Positions 1 through 6,982 of a stretch of 13,997 nt of DNA are shown in pieces. Under the pieces are notes generated by a model, which saw only the letters and a list, made by a program, of their open reading frames with translations, ran no database searches and was not told the DNA's origin. The position numbers and the translations under genes are program-made. The DNA is from CAZJBH01 sp964544485 (GTDB lineage Bacteria > Patescibacteriota > Minisyncoccia > Portnoybacterales > UBA2143), in contig CAZJBH010000015.1 of assembly GCA_964544485.1 (NCBI GenBank), positions 1 through 13,997 of the forward strand, written 5' to 3'. Numbering within the stretch: the first letter of the stretch is position 1; each line of letters begins with the position of its first letter.

Positions 1-1046
1 AAAGTTACTTCTCCGGTTACATCAGAAGTTCGAATAAAGAATTGCGGCTTATATCCATTAAAGAATGGTGTGTGTCGTCCGCCTTCCTCTTTAGACAAAA
101 CATATACTTCTGCTTCAAATTCTGAATGAGGGGTAACTGTTCCAGGAGCAGCTAAAACCTGTCCTCGGTCAATATCTTCGCGCTTAACTCCGCGCAAAAG
201 AATTCCTGCGTTATCTCCTGCTTCGCCTTCTTCTAATGATTTATTAAACATTTCAATCCCAGTCACAACTGTTTTCTTGGTATCTTGCAAACCAATAATT
301 TCTACTTCATCATTTAATTTAATTTTTCCTCTTTCAATTCTTCCAGTAGCCACGGTTCCGCGTCCTTCAATTGAGAAAATATCTTCAATTGGCATTAAGA
401 AAGGATCATCTACTGCTCGATTAGGAGCTGGGATATATTCATCAACTGCTTTAATCAATTCATAGATTGGACCGCATTTTTCGCAATCTTGTTTTCCGCA
501 TCCGCATTCTAGGGCCTGCAAAGCAGATCCGCGGACAACCGGAGCTTTTTCTCCGTCAAATTCATATTTGGTTAACAATTCTCTAATTTCTTGTTCAACT
601 AAATCAATCATTTCCGGATCATCAACTTGATCAGTTTTATTTAAAAAGACAGCTAAAGCTGGCAAACCAACCTGACGAGCTAATAATAAATGCTCTCTAG
701 TTTGCGGCATTGCTCCATCTGCGGCAGAAACTACTAAGATAGCTCCATCCATCTGCGCAGCGCCAGTAATCATGTTCTTAATATAGTCAGCATGGCCTGG
801 ACAATCAATGTGAGCATAGTGCCGATTCTCTGTTTCATATTCCACATGAGAAACTGCAATTGTTAATCCGCGCGCTTTTTCTTCAGGAGCATTATCAATT
901 TGATCAACCCCTTTTGTCTGAGCAGTCATTCCAGCTGCGGTCAAACATTTAAGAATAGCCGCGGTTAAAGTAGTTTTACCGTGGTCAACATGGCCAATTG
1001 TGCCAATATTTAAATGAGGCTTGCTTCTTTCGTATTTTTCACTCAT
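1..1046 (-). CDS. tuf: Translation elongation factor EF-Tu (3' end cut by window edge)
   Basis: GTPase that delivers aminoacyl-tRNA to the ribosome in the cytoplasm. The reading frame is open from ATG at 1046 to the window edge, giving about 348 residues of an expected 395-400. Visible motifs are the P-loop GHVDHGKTT (residues 18-26), KARGLTI in switch I, DCPGHADY with MITGAAQMDGAILVVSAADG after it, NKTD, and a GSAL G5 element, followed by domain 2 (GRGTVATGRIERG) and the start of domain 3. It is the last visible gene of the str operon, 128 bases after a 90-aa ORF. The linker after the G domain (residues 181-191) carries four cysteines, C181, C183, C188 and C191, in a CxC-x4-C-x2-C pattern. 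I do not see this in textbook EF-Tu. No Shine-Dalgarno precedes the start. Confidence 0.97.
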   Translation of the reverse strand, partial: MSEKYERSKPHLNIGTIGHVDHGKTTLTAAILKCLTAAGMTAQTKGVDQIDNAPEEKARGLTIAVSHVEYETENRHYAHIDCPGHADYIKNMITGAAQMDGAILVVSAADGAMPQTREHLLLARQVGLPALAVFLNKTDQVDDPEMIDLVEQEIRELLTKYEFDGEKAPVVRGSALQALECGCGKQDCEKCGPIYELIKAVDEYIPAPNRAVDDPFLMPIEDIFSIEGRGTVATGRIERGKIKLNDEVEIIGLQDTKKTVVTGIEMFNKSLEEGEAGDNAGILLRGVKREDIDRGQVLAAPGTVTPHSEFEAEVYVLSKEEGGRHTPFFNGYKPQFFIRTSDVTGEVT

Positions 1047-1174
1047 ATTTTATAAATCAAGCGAATGGCGAATAAAGATCAGCGAATGTAAATTCACTCC
1101 CACATCCCCCTATCCACTTAAATTAATTATTCTTTAATTAGAATCTTACAAAAAAAATGCTTGTTCGTCAATAC
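1047..1174 (-). promoter_or_regulatory. tuf leader with hairpin and triple ATTCGC repeat
   Basis: This gap precedes tuf. On the minus strand the leader contains three copies of ATTCGC (plus-strand GCGAAT at 1061-1066, 1068-1073 and 1082-1087). The first of these to be transcribed forms the 3' arm of a small hairpin, GTGAAT-TTAC-ATTCGC (1082-1097), six pairs including one U-G. No Shine-Dalgarno lies before the ATG. The repeats could be a protein or RNA contact site, or chance. Confidence 0.35.
1143..1171 (-). promoter_or_regulatory. Likely tuf promoter
   Basis: Minus-strand TTGACG (1166-1171) is followed after exactly 17 bases by TAAGAT (1143-1148), a good match to a sigma-70-type promoter. 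A start near 1136 would give a leader of about 90 nt. It would allow tuf to be expressed above the level of the rest of the str operon, as is common for this gene. Confidence 0.5.
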
Positions 1175-1447
1175 CTAAAAAGGCAAATCTTCTATTTCAA
1201 CATCTTGATGACTTTCTTCCGGCTCAACTAAATCAGAATTTTTCTCTGCTTCAGCTGCTTTCCATTCAGCAATATCCTTATTTACCTTATCAAATTCACT
1301 TTCAGTCTCCTTTTGAACAGGATCGCTTACAAATTTTTTTTTCTCGTATTCATCAAAACTCATAACAATGTAAGCTGGCTGATCATTCTCTATTATGATA
1401 CACTTTCCGCCTTCTTTTTGCAATATTTTTTTTATTCTTTCCCACAT
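1175..1447 (-). CDS. 90-aa Phd-like protein with acidic tail ending in DLPF
   Basis: Small protein of unknown function inserted between fusA and tuf, 8 bases after the fusA stop, so almost certainly co-transcribed. Residues 1-36 (KKEGGKCIIIENDQPAYIVMSFDEYEK region) look like the beta-beta-alpha core of Phd/YefM-type antitoxins, whose usual pattern is a short strand, a turn, 'xPxAVLxSxxEYE' and a helix. Residues 45-70 are a charged predicted helix. Residues 71-90 are an acidic, probably disordered tail ending exactly in IEDLPF. That end resembles the D-[IL]-P-F tip by which bacterial SSB recruits its partners. No toxin gene is adjacent, so an antitoxin role is doubtful. It may be a str-operon accessory gene of this lineage. 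Confidence 0.8.
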   Translation of the reverse strand: MWERIKKILQKEGGKCIIIENDQPAYIVMSFDEYEKKKFVSDPVQKETESEFDKVNKDIAEWKAAEAEKNSDLVEPEESHQDVEIEDLPF

Positions 1448-1455
1448 AATATTAA

Positions 1456-3570
1456 TTATTTTTCTCCAATAATTTCTTGAGCCACATTTTTTGGAGTTTC
1501 CGCGTAATGATCAAACTGCATTGAAAAATTAGCCCGGCCCTGGCTCATTGAACGCAATTGGGTAGCATAACCAAACATAGAAGCCAAAGGAACCAAAACA
1601 TTAATCACCTTAACCGCGCCAGCACCTTGGCCTCGATCTTCCATTTCTTCTATCTTGCCCCGCTTAGAGTTAAGATCTCCAATCACATCGCCCATAGATT
1701 CTTCCGGAGTAATTACTTGCAAGCGCATAATCGGCTCAAGCAAAACCAAATCCGCTTGCTTAGCTGCTGCCTGCAAAGCCATAGATCCGGCAATTTTAAA
1801 AGCAGATTCTGAAGAATCAACATCATGATAAGATCCATCATAAAGCGTTACTTTAGCGTCAACTAAAGGATAACCAGCCAGCACGCCTCTTTCCATTGCT
1901 TCAATAATTCCTTTTTCTACTGCTGGAATAAACTCCTGAGGAATAATTCCGCCTTTAATCTCATTCGCAAATTCAAATCCTTTGCCGCGCTCTAATGGCT
2001 CAATTTTAATCCAAACATGCCCGTATTGTCCGCGCCCTCCGGTTTGTTTAATATATTTCCCTTCAGCTTTAGCTTCTTGCTTGATTGTTTCCTTGTAAGC
2101 AACTTGCGGCTTGCCTACATTTGCTTCTACTTTGAATTCGCGCAGCATTCGATCAACAATTACTTCTAAGTGCAATTCTCCCATGCCGGAAATTACAGTT
2201 TGTCCGGTTTCTGAATCGCCTTCAATCTTAAAAGTAGGATCTTCTTCAGAGAGTTTTTTCAAAGCTAATCCCATTTTTTCTTGATCAGCCTTTGATTTTG
2301 GCTCAATAGCAATAGAAATAACTGGTTCTGGAAATTCTATCTTTTCCAATAAAATTCGGTTTTCAGGATCACATAAAGTATCACCAGTAGTAGTTCCTTT
2401 TAAGCCAACAATCGCAGCAATCCCGCCTGCGTAAACAGAATCAACTTCTTCTCTTTTATTTGAATGCATTCTAACAATCCGGCCAATTCTTTCTTTTTGC
2501 CCGGTAGAACTATTAAAAACATAAGAGCTTTTATCAAGAGTGCCTGAATAAACACGCAAATAAGCAAGCTGGCCAACATAAGGATCAGTCGCCACCTTAA
2601 AAACTAAAGCTGATAATGGCAAATCATCTTTTGGCTCGCGAGTTAATTTTTCTTCTTCATTTTTAGGATTAAATCCTTCAACTGGAGGCATATCAATCGG
2701 AGATGGAAGATACTCAATAACTGCATCCAATAAAGGCTGAACCCCCTTATTTTTCAAAGCAGATCCGCAGAAAACAGGAATTAATTGATAGCCTAAAACA
2801 GCTTGCCGCAATACTCTTTTTATCTCTTCCTCGCTAATTTCCTGGCTTTCTAAATATTTTTCAGTTAATTTATCATCCTGCTCCACAATCTTTTCTATCA
2901 TTTTTTCACGATACTCTTTAGCTTGTTCTTTCAGATCATCAGGAATCTCAGTTTCTTTAGCTTGCTCTCCATAATCACCTTCAAAATAACAAGCTTTCAT
3001 TTTAATTAAATCAATTATTCCTTTGTGATTTTCTTCTAAACCGATTGGAAGCTGCATTGCAACCGCATTTGGAGTTAAACGATCCCAAATAGATTTTAAA
3101 CTAGCTTCAAAATCAGCTCCTACTCGATCAAGCTTGTTAATAAAACAAATTCGCGGCACTTGATATCTATCTGCTTGGCGCCAAACTGTTTCTGATTGCG
3201 GCTCTACTCCGGCAACTCCGTCAAAAACAACAACCGCTCCATCCAGCACCCGCAAAGAACGCTGCACTTCTACGGTAAAATCAATATGTCCGGGAGTATC
3301 AATAATATTTATTTGATATTTATCGCCTGCTTCTCCTAAATGAACTCCTGGATTCCAAAAACAAGTAGTTGCAGCTGAAGTAATTGTAATTCCGCGCTCG
3401 CGCTCCTGCTCCATCCAATCCATAACTGCTTCACCTTCATGAACTTCGCCGATTTTATGCGAAATTCCAGTATAAAAAAGAACCCGCTCGCTAACAGTGG
3501 TTTTTCCAGCATCAATATGGGCAATAATGCCAATGTTTCTTACTTTTTCAATTGGATATTCTCGAGCCAT
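1456..3570 (-). CDS. fusA: Translation elongation factor G
   Basis: Ribosomal translocase GTPase, 704 aa, the normal length for bacterial EF-G. The P-loop AHIDAGKT is at residues 17-24, RGITI at 59-63, DTPGH at 91-95 and NKLD at 145-148. Domain II follows (SALVFKVATDPYVGQLAYLRVYSG), then domain III with ISGMGELHLEV, domain IV with GGRGQYGHVWI, and a C-terminal domain V. Nothing appears broken. It starts 6 bases after the rpsG stop and has no Shine-Dalgarno, which suggests translation follows directly from the upstream gene. Single-copy canonical EF-G is the only sensible reading. Confidence 0.98.
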   Translation of the reverse strand: MAREYPIEKVRNIGIIAHIDAGKTTVSERVLFYTGISHKIGEVHEGEAVMDWMEQERERGITITSAATTCFWNPGVHLGEAGDKYQINIIDTPGHIDFTVEVQRSLRVLDGAVVVFDGVAGVEPQSETVWRQADRYQVPRICFINKLDRVGADFEASLKSIWDRLTPNAVAMQLPIGLEENHKGIIDLIKMKACYFEGDYGEQAKETEIPDDLKEQAKEYREKMIEKIVEQDDKLTEKYLESQEISEEEIKRVLRQAVLGYQLIPVFCGSALKNKGVQPLLDAVIEYLPSPIDMPPVEGFNPKNEEEKLTREPKDDLPLSALVFKVATDPYVGQLAYLRVYSGTLDKSSYVFNSSTGQKERIGRIVRMHSNKREEVDSVYAGGIAAIVGLKGTTTGDTLCDPENRILLEKIEFPEPVISIAIEPKSKADQEKMGLALKKLSEEDPTFKIEGDSETGQTVISGMGELHLEVIVDRMLREFKVEANVGKPQVAYKETIKQEAKAEGKYIKQTGGRGQYGHVWIKIEPLERGKGFEFANEIKGGIIPQEFIPAVEKGIIEAMERGVLAGYPLVDAKVTLYDGSYHDVDSSESAFKIAGSMALQAAAKQADLVLLEPIMRLQVITPEESMGDVIGDLNSKRGKIEEMEDRGQGAGAVKVINVLVPLASMFGYATQLRSMSQGRANFSMQFDHYAETPKNVAQEIIGEK

Positions 3571-3576
3571 AAATTT

Positions 3577-4047
3577 TTACCAGGCAAAATGAGCAAAAGC
3601 CTTATTTGCTTCAGCAATCTTATGAGTTTCTTCTTTTTTCCTGACTGCTTCGCCTTCGTTCCTAGCAGCAGCCATAATTTCTTCAGCTAATTTTTCTCTA
3701 ATTGGTTTTCCTTTTTTAGATTTAGCTGCCTTGATCAACCAGCGCATTGCCAAAGTTGTTTTTCTATCTCCTTTTACTTCTCGAGGAACTTGATAATGAG
3801 CTCCGCCAATTCGGCGCGACTTTACTTCTACTATTGGAGAAGTATTTTTAATTGCTAAATCAAAAATTTCCAAAGCATCTTTATCTTTGGATTGTTTTTC
3901 AATAATTTCAAAAGCATCATAAACCGCTTTTTGAGCGATTGATTTTTTCCCTTGCTTCATTAAATGGACAATTAGCTTGCTAACCAAGCTATTGTTATAC
4001 TTAGCGTCCGGAATAATTGTTTTATCAAATTTCTTTTTTTTACGCAT
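3577..4047 (-). CDS. rpsG: 30S ribosomal protein S7
   Basis: Primary binding protein of the 16S rRNA 3' domain, nucleating assembly of the 30S head. It is 156 aa, the normal length. The family signature is clear: a lysine-rich N-terminus (MRKKKKF), the SPIVEVKSRRIGGAHYQVP segment and RWLIKAA, and the C-terminal EAVRKKEETHKIAEANKAFAHFAW helix. It sits 9 bases after rpsL and 6 bases before fusA. The upstream sequence is AT-rich without a Shine-Dalgarno. Confidence 0.98.
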   Translation of the reverse strand: MRKKKKFDKTIIPDAKYNNSLVSKLIVHLMKQGKKSIAQKAVYDAFEIIEKQSKDKDALEIFDLAIKNTSPIVEVKSRRIGGAHYQVPREVKGDRKTTLAMRWLIKAAKSKKGKPIREKLAEEIMAAARNEGEAVRKKEETHKIAEANKAFAHFAW

Positions 4048-4056
4048 ATTTTAAAA

Positions 4057-4518
4057 TTAAGCTTCAGCTGGCTGTTCTGCGGGAGCTTCTTTATTTTCTC
4101 CCTTACCTGATCCTTCAGCCTTAGTACCATATTTGCTGCGCGATTGCTTGCGACCTTCAACTCCAGAAGCGTCTAATACTCCGCGGACTACATGATAACG
4201 CACTCCTGGCAAATCCTTAACTCGTCCGCCGCGAATCAAAACAACTGAATGTTCTTGCAGGTTATGTCCAACTCCAGGAATATATGCAGTTACTTCCATG
4301 CCATTCGTTAATCTGACTCGAGCAACTTTACGCAAAGCTGAGTTTGGTTTTTTAGGAGTGACTGTATAAACTTTAACACAGACTCCACGTTTAAAAGGAG
4401 AATAATAGTATTCTGGTTTGTTTTTCTGTAAATTAAAACCTCTCCGCAGAGCCGGAGCTTTTAATTTCTTTTTTACCGCTTTGCGCGGTTTCTTAACTAA
4501 TTGATTAATTGTTGGCAT
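4057..4518 (-). CDS. rpsL: 30S ribosomal protein S12
   Basis: Decoding-centre protein S12 at the head of the str operon. The core is highly conserved: MPTINQLVKK, KRGVCVKVYTVTPKKPNSALRKVARVRLTNG, GVGHNLQEHSVVLIRGGRVKDLPGVRYHVVRG and RSKYGTK. The TPKKPNS loop, where streptomycin-resistance substitutions occur in other bacteria, is wild type. At 153 aa it is longer than the usual 124-137. Part of this is a Bacillus-like insertion before KRGVC, and the rest is a C-terminal tail of about 17 residues rich in Gly, Glu, Ala and Pro that I do not recognise from model species. The start is 21-22 nt after the predicted transcription start and lacks a Shine-Dalgarno. Confidence 0.98.
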   Translation of the reverse strand: MPTINQLVKKPRKAVKKKLKAPALRRGFNLQKNKPEYYYSPFKRGVCVKVYTVTPKKPNSALRKVARVRLTNGMEVTAYIPGVGHNLQEHSVVLIRGGRVKDLPGVRYHVVRGVLDASGVEGRKQSRSKYGTKAEGSGKGENKEAPAEQPAEA

Positions 4519-4546
4519 AGAGTTAAATAAAAAAAGCTACAAAATT

Positions 4547-4575
4547 AAAATAGCAGACAAGCTGATTGCTGTCAA
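4547..4575 (-). promoter_or_regulatory. str operon promoter
   Basis: Minus-strand TTGACA (4570-4575, a perfect -35) is followed by 17 bases and TATTTT (4547-4552). It lies in the 76-base gap between the mscS-like gene and rpsL and predicts a short leader of about 22 nt. The spacer contains an imperfect inverted repeat (GACAGC...GCTTGTC), which could be an operator. I see no intrinsic terminator for the upstream gene in this gap, so read-through from mscS into the operon is possible. Confidence 0.65.
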
Positions 4576-4594
4576 ATATTTATTTATTAAATTC

Positions 4595-5452
4595 TTACTT
4601 TTTATCCTGATGTACCACCATTTGCGGAAAAGGTATTTCAATTCCATTTTCTTCAAAAGCCGTTTTCAAGCGCCGCCTTAATTCTCCGGCAACTGACCAT
4701 TGCTTAAGCGGTTTAGTTTCTCCATAAATCTTAATTACAATCGCTGAATCAGCAAAATCTTCTACCCGCAAAAAATACGGAGCTTCATTAATTTGATCTC
4801 TCCAGGCCGCATCTTGAGATAATTCTTGGCCAACTTGATTGATTACTTCTTTAACTTTGTCTAAATCAGAATCATAAGCTACTCCGATTTTAAAATTAAC
4901 CATTCCTTTTTCTTTGGAATAGTTTGAAGCAATTCCAATAATTCCGTTTGAAACATAATGAACTGTCCCATCTAAATCGCGCAAAACTACTTTTCTTAAA
5001 TTAATATCTTCTACCTCTCCACAAGTCTTATCAGCACAGACCCAATCGCCAACCCGATATTGATTTTCAAAAATAATGAATAAGCCGGCTAAAAAATCGC
5101 GAATTACATACTGAGCGCCAAAACCAATTGCTAATCCAAAAACACCGACTCCAGCTAATAAAGGAGCAATATTTATTCCAAATTCCTGAATAACCATTAA
5201 TAAGGCAGCTACCCAAACTAAAACCCGAAAACTAGTGTCAAATACCTTAATTAAGGTATCTTCCCTCTTTTTCTCCGCTTCTGGAGAAATATATTTATCC
5301 GGAACAATTGTTTTGCGAATTATCTTTTCAATAAATACTTTGGCAAATTTACGAACAAGATACGCGCCAACAAGAATTCCGATAATTTTGATCCCATGAT
5401 TAAAAAACCAAGGCCCAAAACTTTCCCAAAATTGATTAAATAAATCAGACAT
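4595..5452 (-). CDS. mscS: MscS-family small-conductance mechanosensitive channel
   Basis: Membrane channel that opens under tension and releases solutes on hypo-osmotic shock. It is 285 aa, close to E. coli MscS (286). Three membrane helices are visible at about residues 18-40, 70-90 and 94-125. The third is the Gly/Ala-rich pore helix (LLAGVGVFGLAIGFGAQYVIRDFLAG). It is followed by the beta domain (FENQYRVGDWV, GEVEDINLRKVVLRDLDGTVHYVSNG) and the cytoplasmic alpha/beta domain ending in IEIPFPQ. Two cysteines (C139, C144) sit in the loop ADKTCGEVE. The start ATG overlaps the end of the upstream hicB-like gene by 8 bases (ATGTCTGA), so the two are translationally coupled. Confidence 0.93.
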   Translation of the reverse strand: MSDLFNQFWESFGPWFFNHGIKIIGILVGAYLVRKFAKVFIEKIIRKTIVPDKYISPEAEKKREDTLIKVFDTSFRVLVWVAALLMVIQEFGINIAPLLAGVGVFGLAIGFGAQYVIRDFLAGLFIIFENQYRVGDWVCADKTCGEVEDINLRKVVLRDLDGTVHYVSNGIIGIASNYSKEKGMVNFKIGVAYDSDLDKVKEVINQVGQELSQDAAWRDQINEAPYFLRVEDFADSAIVIKIYGETKPLKQWSVAGELRRRLKTAFEENGIEIPFPQMVVHQDKK

Positions 5453-5636
5453 AAATAGATTCCAAATATAAATCAGCTGCTTCTTGAATATTTTTTAAAG
5501 CTTTTTCAAAAGTATCTCCCTCTGAAATACAGCCAGGCAAAGCAGGAATAGTAACCGTAAAACCGCCCGCTTCTTGGTCAGGCTCAAAAACAGCAGTATA
5601 ATGATAAACTTTTTTATTTAATCTTTTTTGCTTCAT
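5445..5636 (-). CDS. Orphan HicB-like protein (UPF0150 type), 63 aa
   Basis: Short protein with the HicB antitoxin core: YHYTAVFEPDQEAGGFTVTIPALPGC, then SEGDTFEKALKNIQEAADLYLES. In HicAB systems this partly degraded RNase-H-like fold masks the HicA mRNA interferase. Full HicB proteins carry an additional C-terminal DNA-binding domain, which is absent here. No HicA gene lies on either side; the next gene down is the mechanosensitive channel, with which it overlaps by 8 bases. It is either a stand-alone member of a family common in this kind of genome or the remnant of a toxin-antitoxin pair. There is no Shine-Dalgarno, and a -10-like box ends 6 bases before the ATG. Confidence 0.82.
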   Translation of the reverse strand: MKQKRLNKKVYHYTAVFEPDQEAGGFTVTIPALPGCISEGDTFEKALKNIQEAADLYLESIYV

Positions 5637-5642
5637 ATCTAT

Positions 5643-5670
5643 ATTTTAAATTATACTAAATAAAAGTCAA
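5643..5670 (-). promoter_or_regulatory. Possible promoter for the hicB-like/mscS pair
   Basis: Minus-strand TTGACT (5665-5670), a 16-base spacer and TAAAAT (5643-5648) would start transcription at or beside the ATG at 5636, giving a leaderless mRNA. A perfect TATAAT (5650-5655) overlaps but lacks a -35 box at proper distance. The remainder of the 145-base gap (5671-5781) holds no gene or convincing terminator that I can see. Confidence 0.4.
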
Positions 5671-5781
5671 GAATAAATGGTAATGAGCACAAACTTATGG
5701 CGGTTTTTTAGATTTTAACCTTATAATTATTATTCTGCAACTATTTTCAGTTTATAAAATATATTCAAATTTGCCAATACC

Positions 5782-6390
5782 TTAAATTTCAAATTCGCTT
5801 AAAATAATTTCCATTGCTTCTTGAGAAACACCAAATTCTTTAGCCAAAGGAATCGCTAAATAAGATTTTAATAATGTTTTATCTATATTATCCAGTTCTT
5901 TATTCTTGCGAATTATAATTAATTCTTTATCTAATTTTTCTTTTAATCTTTCTCGCGCAACCAATAAATATCCAGCGAATTTATTGGCTTGAGTCTCTAA
6001 ATAACCATATTCGTTTGTTGGAATTAAATCCAAAAATTTATAAAAATCTTCAAATGACTTAATTTTCAAACTAGTATAAAAATCCTTATGCAAAACATAA
6101 TGACCGATTTCATGGGCCAAAGAAAAACGCAAACGATTTTCTCTTCTTTCATCGTCAAATAAATTTTTATCAATATATAAAGACTTCCAATTCGAAGTAA
6201 TCAAAGCATCAGTATTGCATATTTTTTCCAATCTATGGATAGGGATAATATCAATTTGCAATTGAACATCAATTATTTTTTCAATATTTATCGGCAAAGA
6301 ATTATCCCAATATTTCTGACGAAATTTATTAGCCTTGTTTAAAATAATTAAATTTGAAATATAAGGAACTTTGATTTTAGAATAATCCAT
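5782..6390 (-). CDS. ImmA/IrrE-family zinc metallopeptidase
   Basis: Likely zinc-dependent peptidase of the ImmA/IrrE (COG2856-like) family, 202 aa. The catalytic HEIGH motif is at residues 93-97 inside RLRFSLAHEIGHYVLH. The expected third-ligand glutamate lies in ETQANKFAGYLLV (E132). Relatives cleave a partner XRE repressor, as ImmA does to ImmR in ICEBs1 and IrrE/PprI does to DdrO in Deinococcus. Here the XRE gene is directly upstream, 10 bases away, which supports a repressor and antirepressor-protease pair. There is no transposase, integrase or toxin beside it. The start has no Shine-Dalgarno. Substrate and inducing signal cannot be read from sequence. Confidence 0.88.
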   Translation of the reverse strand: MDYSKIKVPYISNLIILNKANKFRQKYWDNSLPINIEKIIDVQLQIDIIPIHRLEKICNTDALITSNWKSLYIDKNLFDDERRENRLRFSLAHEIGHYVLHKDFYTSLKIKSFEDFYKFLDLIPTNEYGYLETQANKFAGYLLVARERLKEKLDKELIIIRKNKELDNIDKTLLKSYLAIPLAKEFGVSQEAMEIILSEFEI

Positions 6391-6400
6391 ACAAAAATCA

Positions 6401-6778
6401 TTAGGGCTTTCTAATTAATTCAATCAACCGATCAATTTCCTCTTTGGTCGGTTTTTCATTGCGCAAAGTTCGAAAAACCGCGGGCAAATGTTTAACCGCG
6501 TCTTTGTTTTTTAAAATATCACTAGGAATAATTCCTTGAGCTATTTGAGCCATATCTATAAAATCTTGATAATCTTGACTGTCTTTTTTTAAATTAAGAG
6601 CTTTAGCCCATTTAACTAAAATATTTTTATCAGCCGGCGGAGCAATAACTCCTCTCTCAATCTTGCTCCAATTACTCGCATCATAGCCAACCTTTTTACA
6701 AACCTCCCTTAAACTTAAGTTTTGTTCAATCCTTATTTTTTTTAAAAACTTGCCAAATTTTTTTAAATTTTTAATCAT
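6401..6778 (-). CDS. XRE-family transcriptional repressor
   Basis: DNA-binding regulator of 125 aa. Residues about 8-62 form a Cro/CI-type helix-turn-helix domain (FLKKIRIEQNLSLREVCKKVGYDASNWSKIERG). A short C-terminal part follows, ending in LPAVFRTLRNEKPTKEEIDRLIELIRKP. It is the first gene of a two-gene unit with the downstream metallopeptidase. Its own promoter overlaps a perfect palindrome, the normal arrangement for an autorepressor. It is probably the substrate of the peptidase. A stand-alone antitoxin role is the main alternative. Confidence 0.88.
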   Translation of the reverse strand: MIKNLKKFGKFLKKIRIEQNLSLREVCKKVGYDASNWSKIERGVIAPPADKNILVKWAKALNLKKDSQDYQDFIDMAQIAQGIIPSDILKNKDAVKHLPAVFRTLRNEKPTKEEIDRLIELIRKP

Positions 6779-6797
6779 AATAATTTGTTAATGTTTA

Positions 6798-6817
6798 TGT
6801 GGTAAAATTTTACCACA
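6798..6817. promoter_or_regulatory. 20-bp perfect palindrome, probable XRE operator
   Basis: TGTGGTAAAATTTTACCACA is a perfect 20-base palindrome located 20 bases upstream of the XRE start codon. The -10 box of the predicted promoter lies inside it, so a bound dimer would block RNA polymerase. This is the expected position for autorepression. Confidence 0.7.
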
Positions 6818-6836
6818 CTCACCCATGCTAAGTCAA
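6807..6836 (-). promoter_or_regulatory. Promoter of the XRE-peptidase operon
   Basis: Minus-strand TTGACT (6831-6836), an 18-base spacer and TAAAAT (6807-6812). The -10 lies within the 20-bp palindrome. Transcription would start near 6800, about 22 nt before the ATG. Confidence 0.6.
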
Positions 6837-6859
6837 TAGAATTAACTGTGGATTATTTT

Positions 6860-6890
6860 AAAAATAAAAAACTTCTTTTATCCAAAGAAG
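6860..6890 (-). terminator. Intrinsic terminator after tRNA-His
   Basis: On the minus strand CTTCTTT and AAAGAAG form a 7-bp stem with a 5-base loop (6872-6890), followed by TTTTTTATTTTT (6860-6871). It closes the pilus and tRNA transcription unit just before the XRE promoter. The opposite strand lacks a T-run, so it acts in one direction. Confidence 0.85.
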
Positions 6891-6899
6891 CTTTATGGG

Positions 6900-6975
6900 G
6901 GTGCCAGGAGGGATTTGAACCCTCGATCTTCAGAGCCACAATCTGACGCTTTAAACCAACTAAGCTACTGGCACC
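6900..6975 (-). tRNA. tRNA-His (anticodon GUG)
   Basis: Complete cloverleaf: acceptor GTGCCAG/CTGGCAC, anticodon stem TCAGA/TCTGA with loop TTGTGGC (anticodon GTG), and T arm GAGGG-TTCAAAT-CCCTC. The extra G at position -1 (6975) opposite C73 is the tRNA-His identity element. The 3' CCA does not appear to be encoded (C73 is followed by CCC). Confidence 0.95.
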
Positions 6976-6982
6976 ATCTTAG

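Noticed and set aside
1558..1812. Plus-strand open frames opposite fusA, and others at 277-465 and 3439-3690
   Set aside because: They are mirror frames of strongly conserved EF-Tu, EF-G and S7 genes, with no family resemblance of their own.
3972..4160. Second minus-strand frame across the rpsL-rpsG junction
   Set aside because: It overlaps two certain ribosomal protein genes in another frame and has no recognisable sequence.
5445..5636. Complete HicAB toxin-antitoxin module
   Set aside because: No HicA-like frame with the characteristic G-S-H-x-x-[FY] motif lies on either side; only the HicB-like part is present.
5671..5781. Terminator or small gene between the peptidase and the hicB-like gene
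   Set aside because: Only 4-bp stems without a T-run are visible, and no frame with a plausible start and product.
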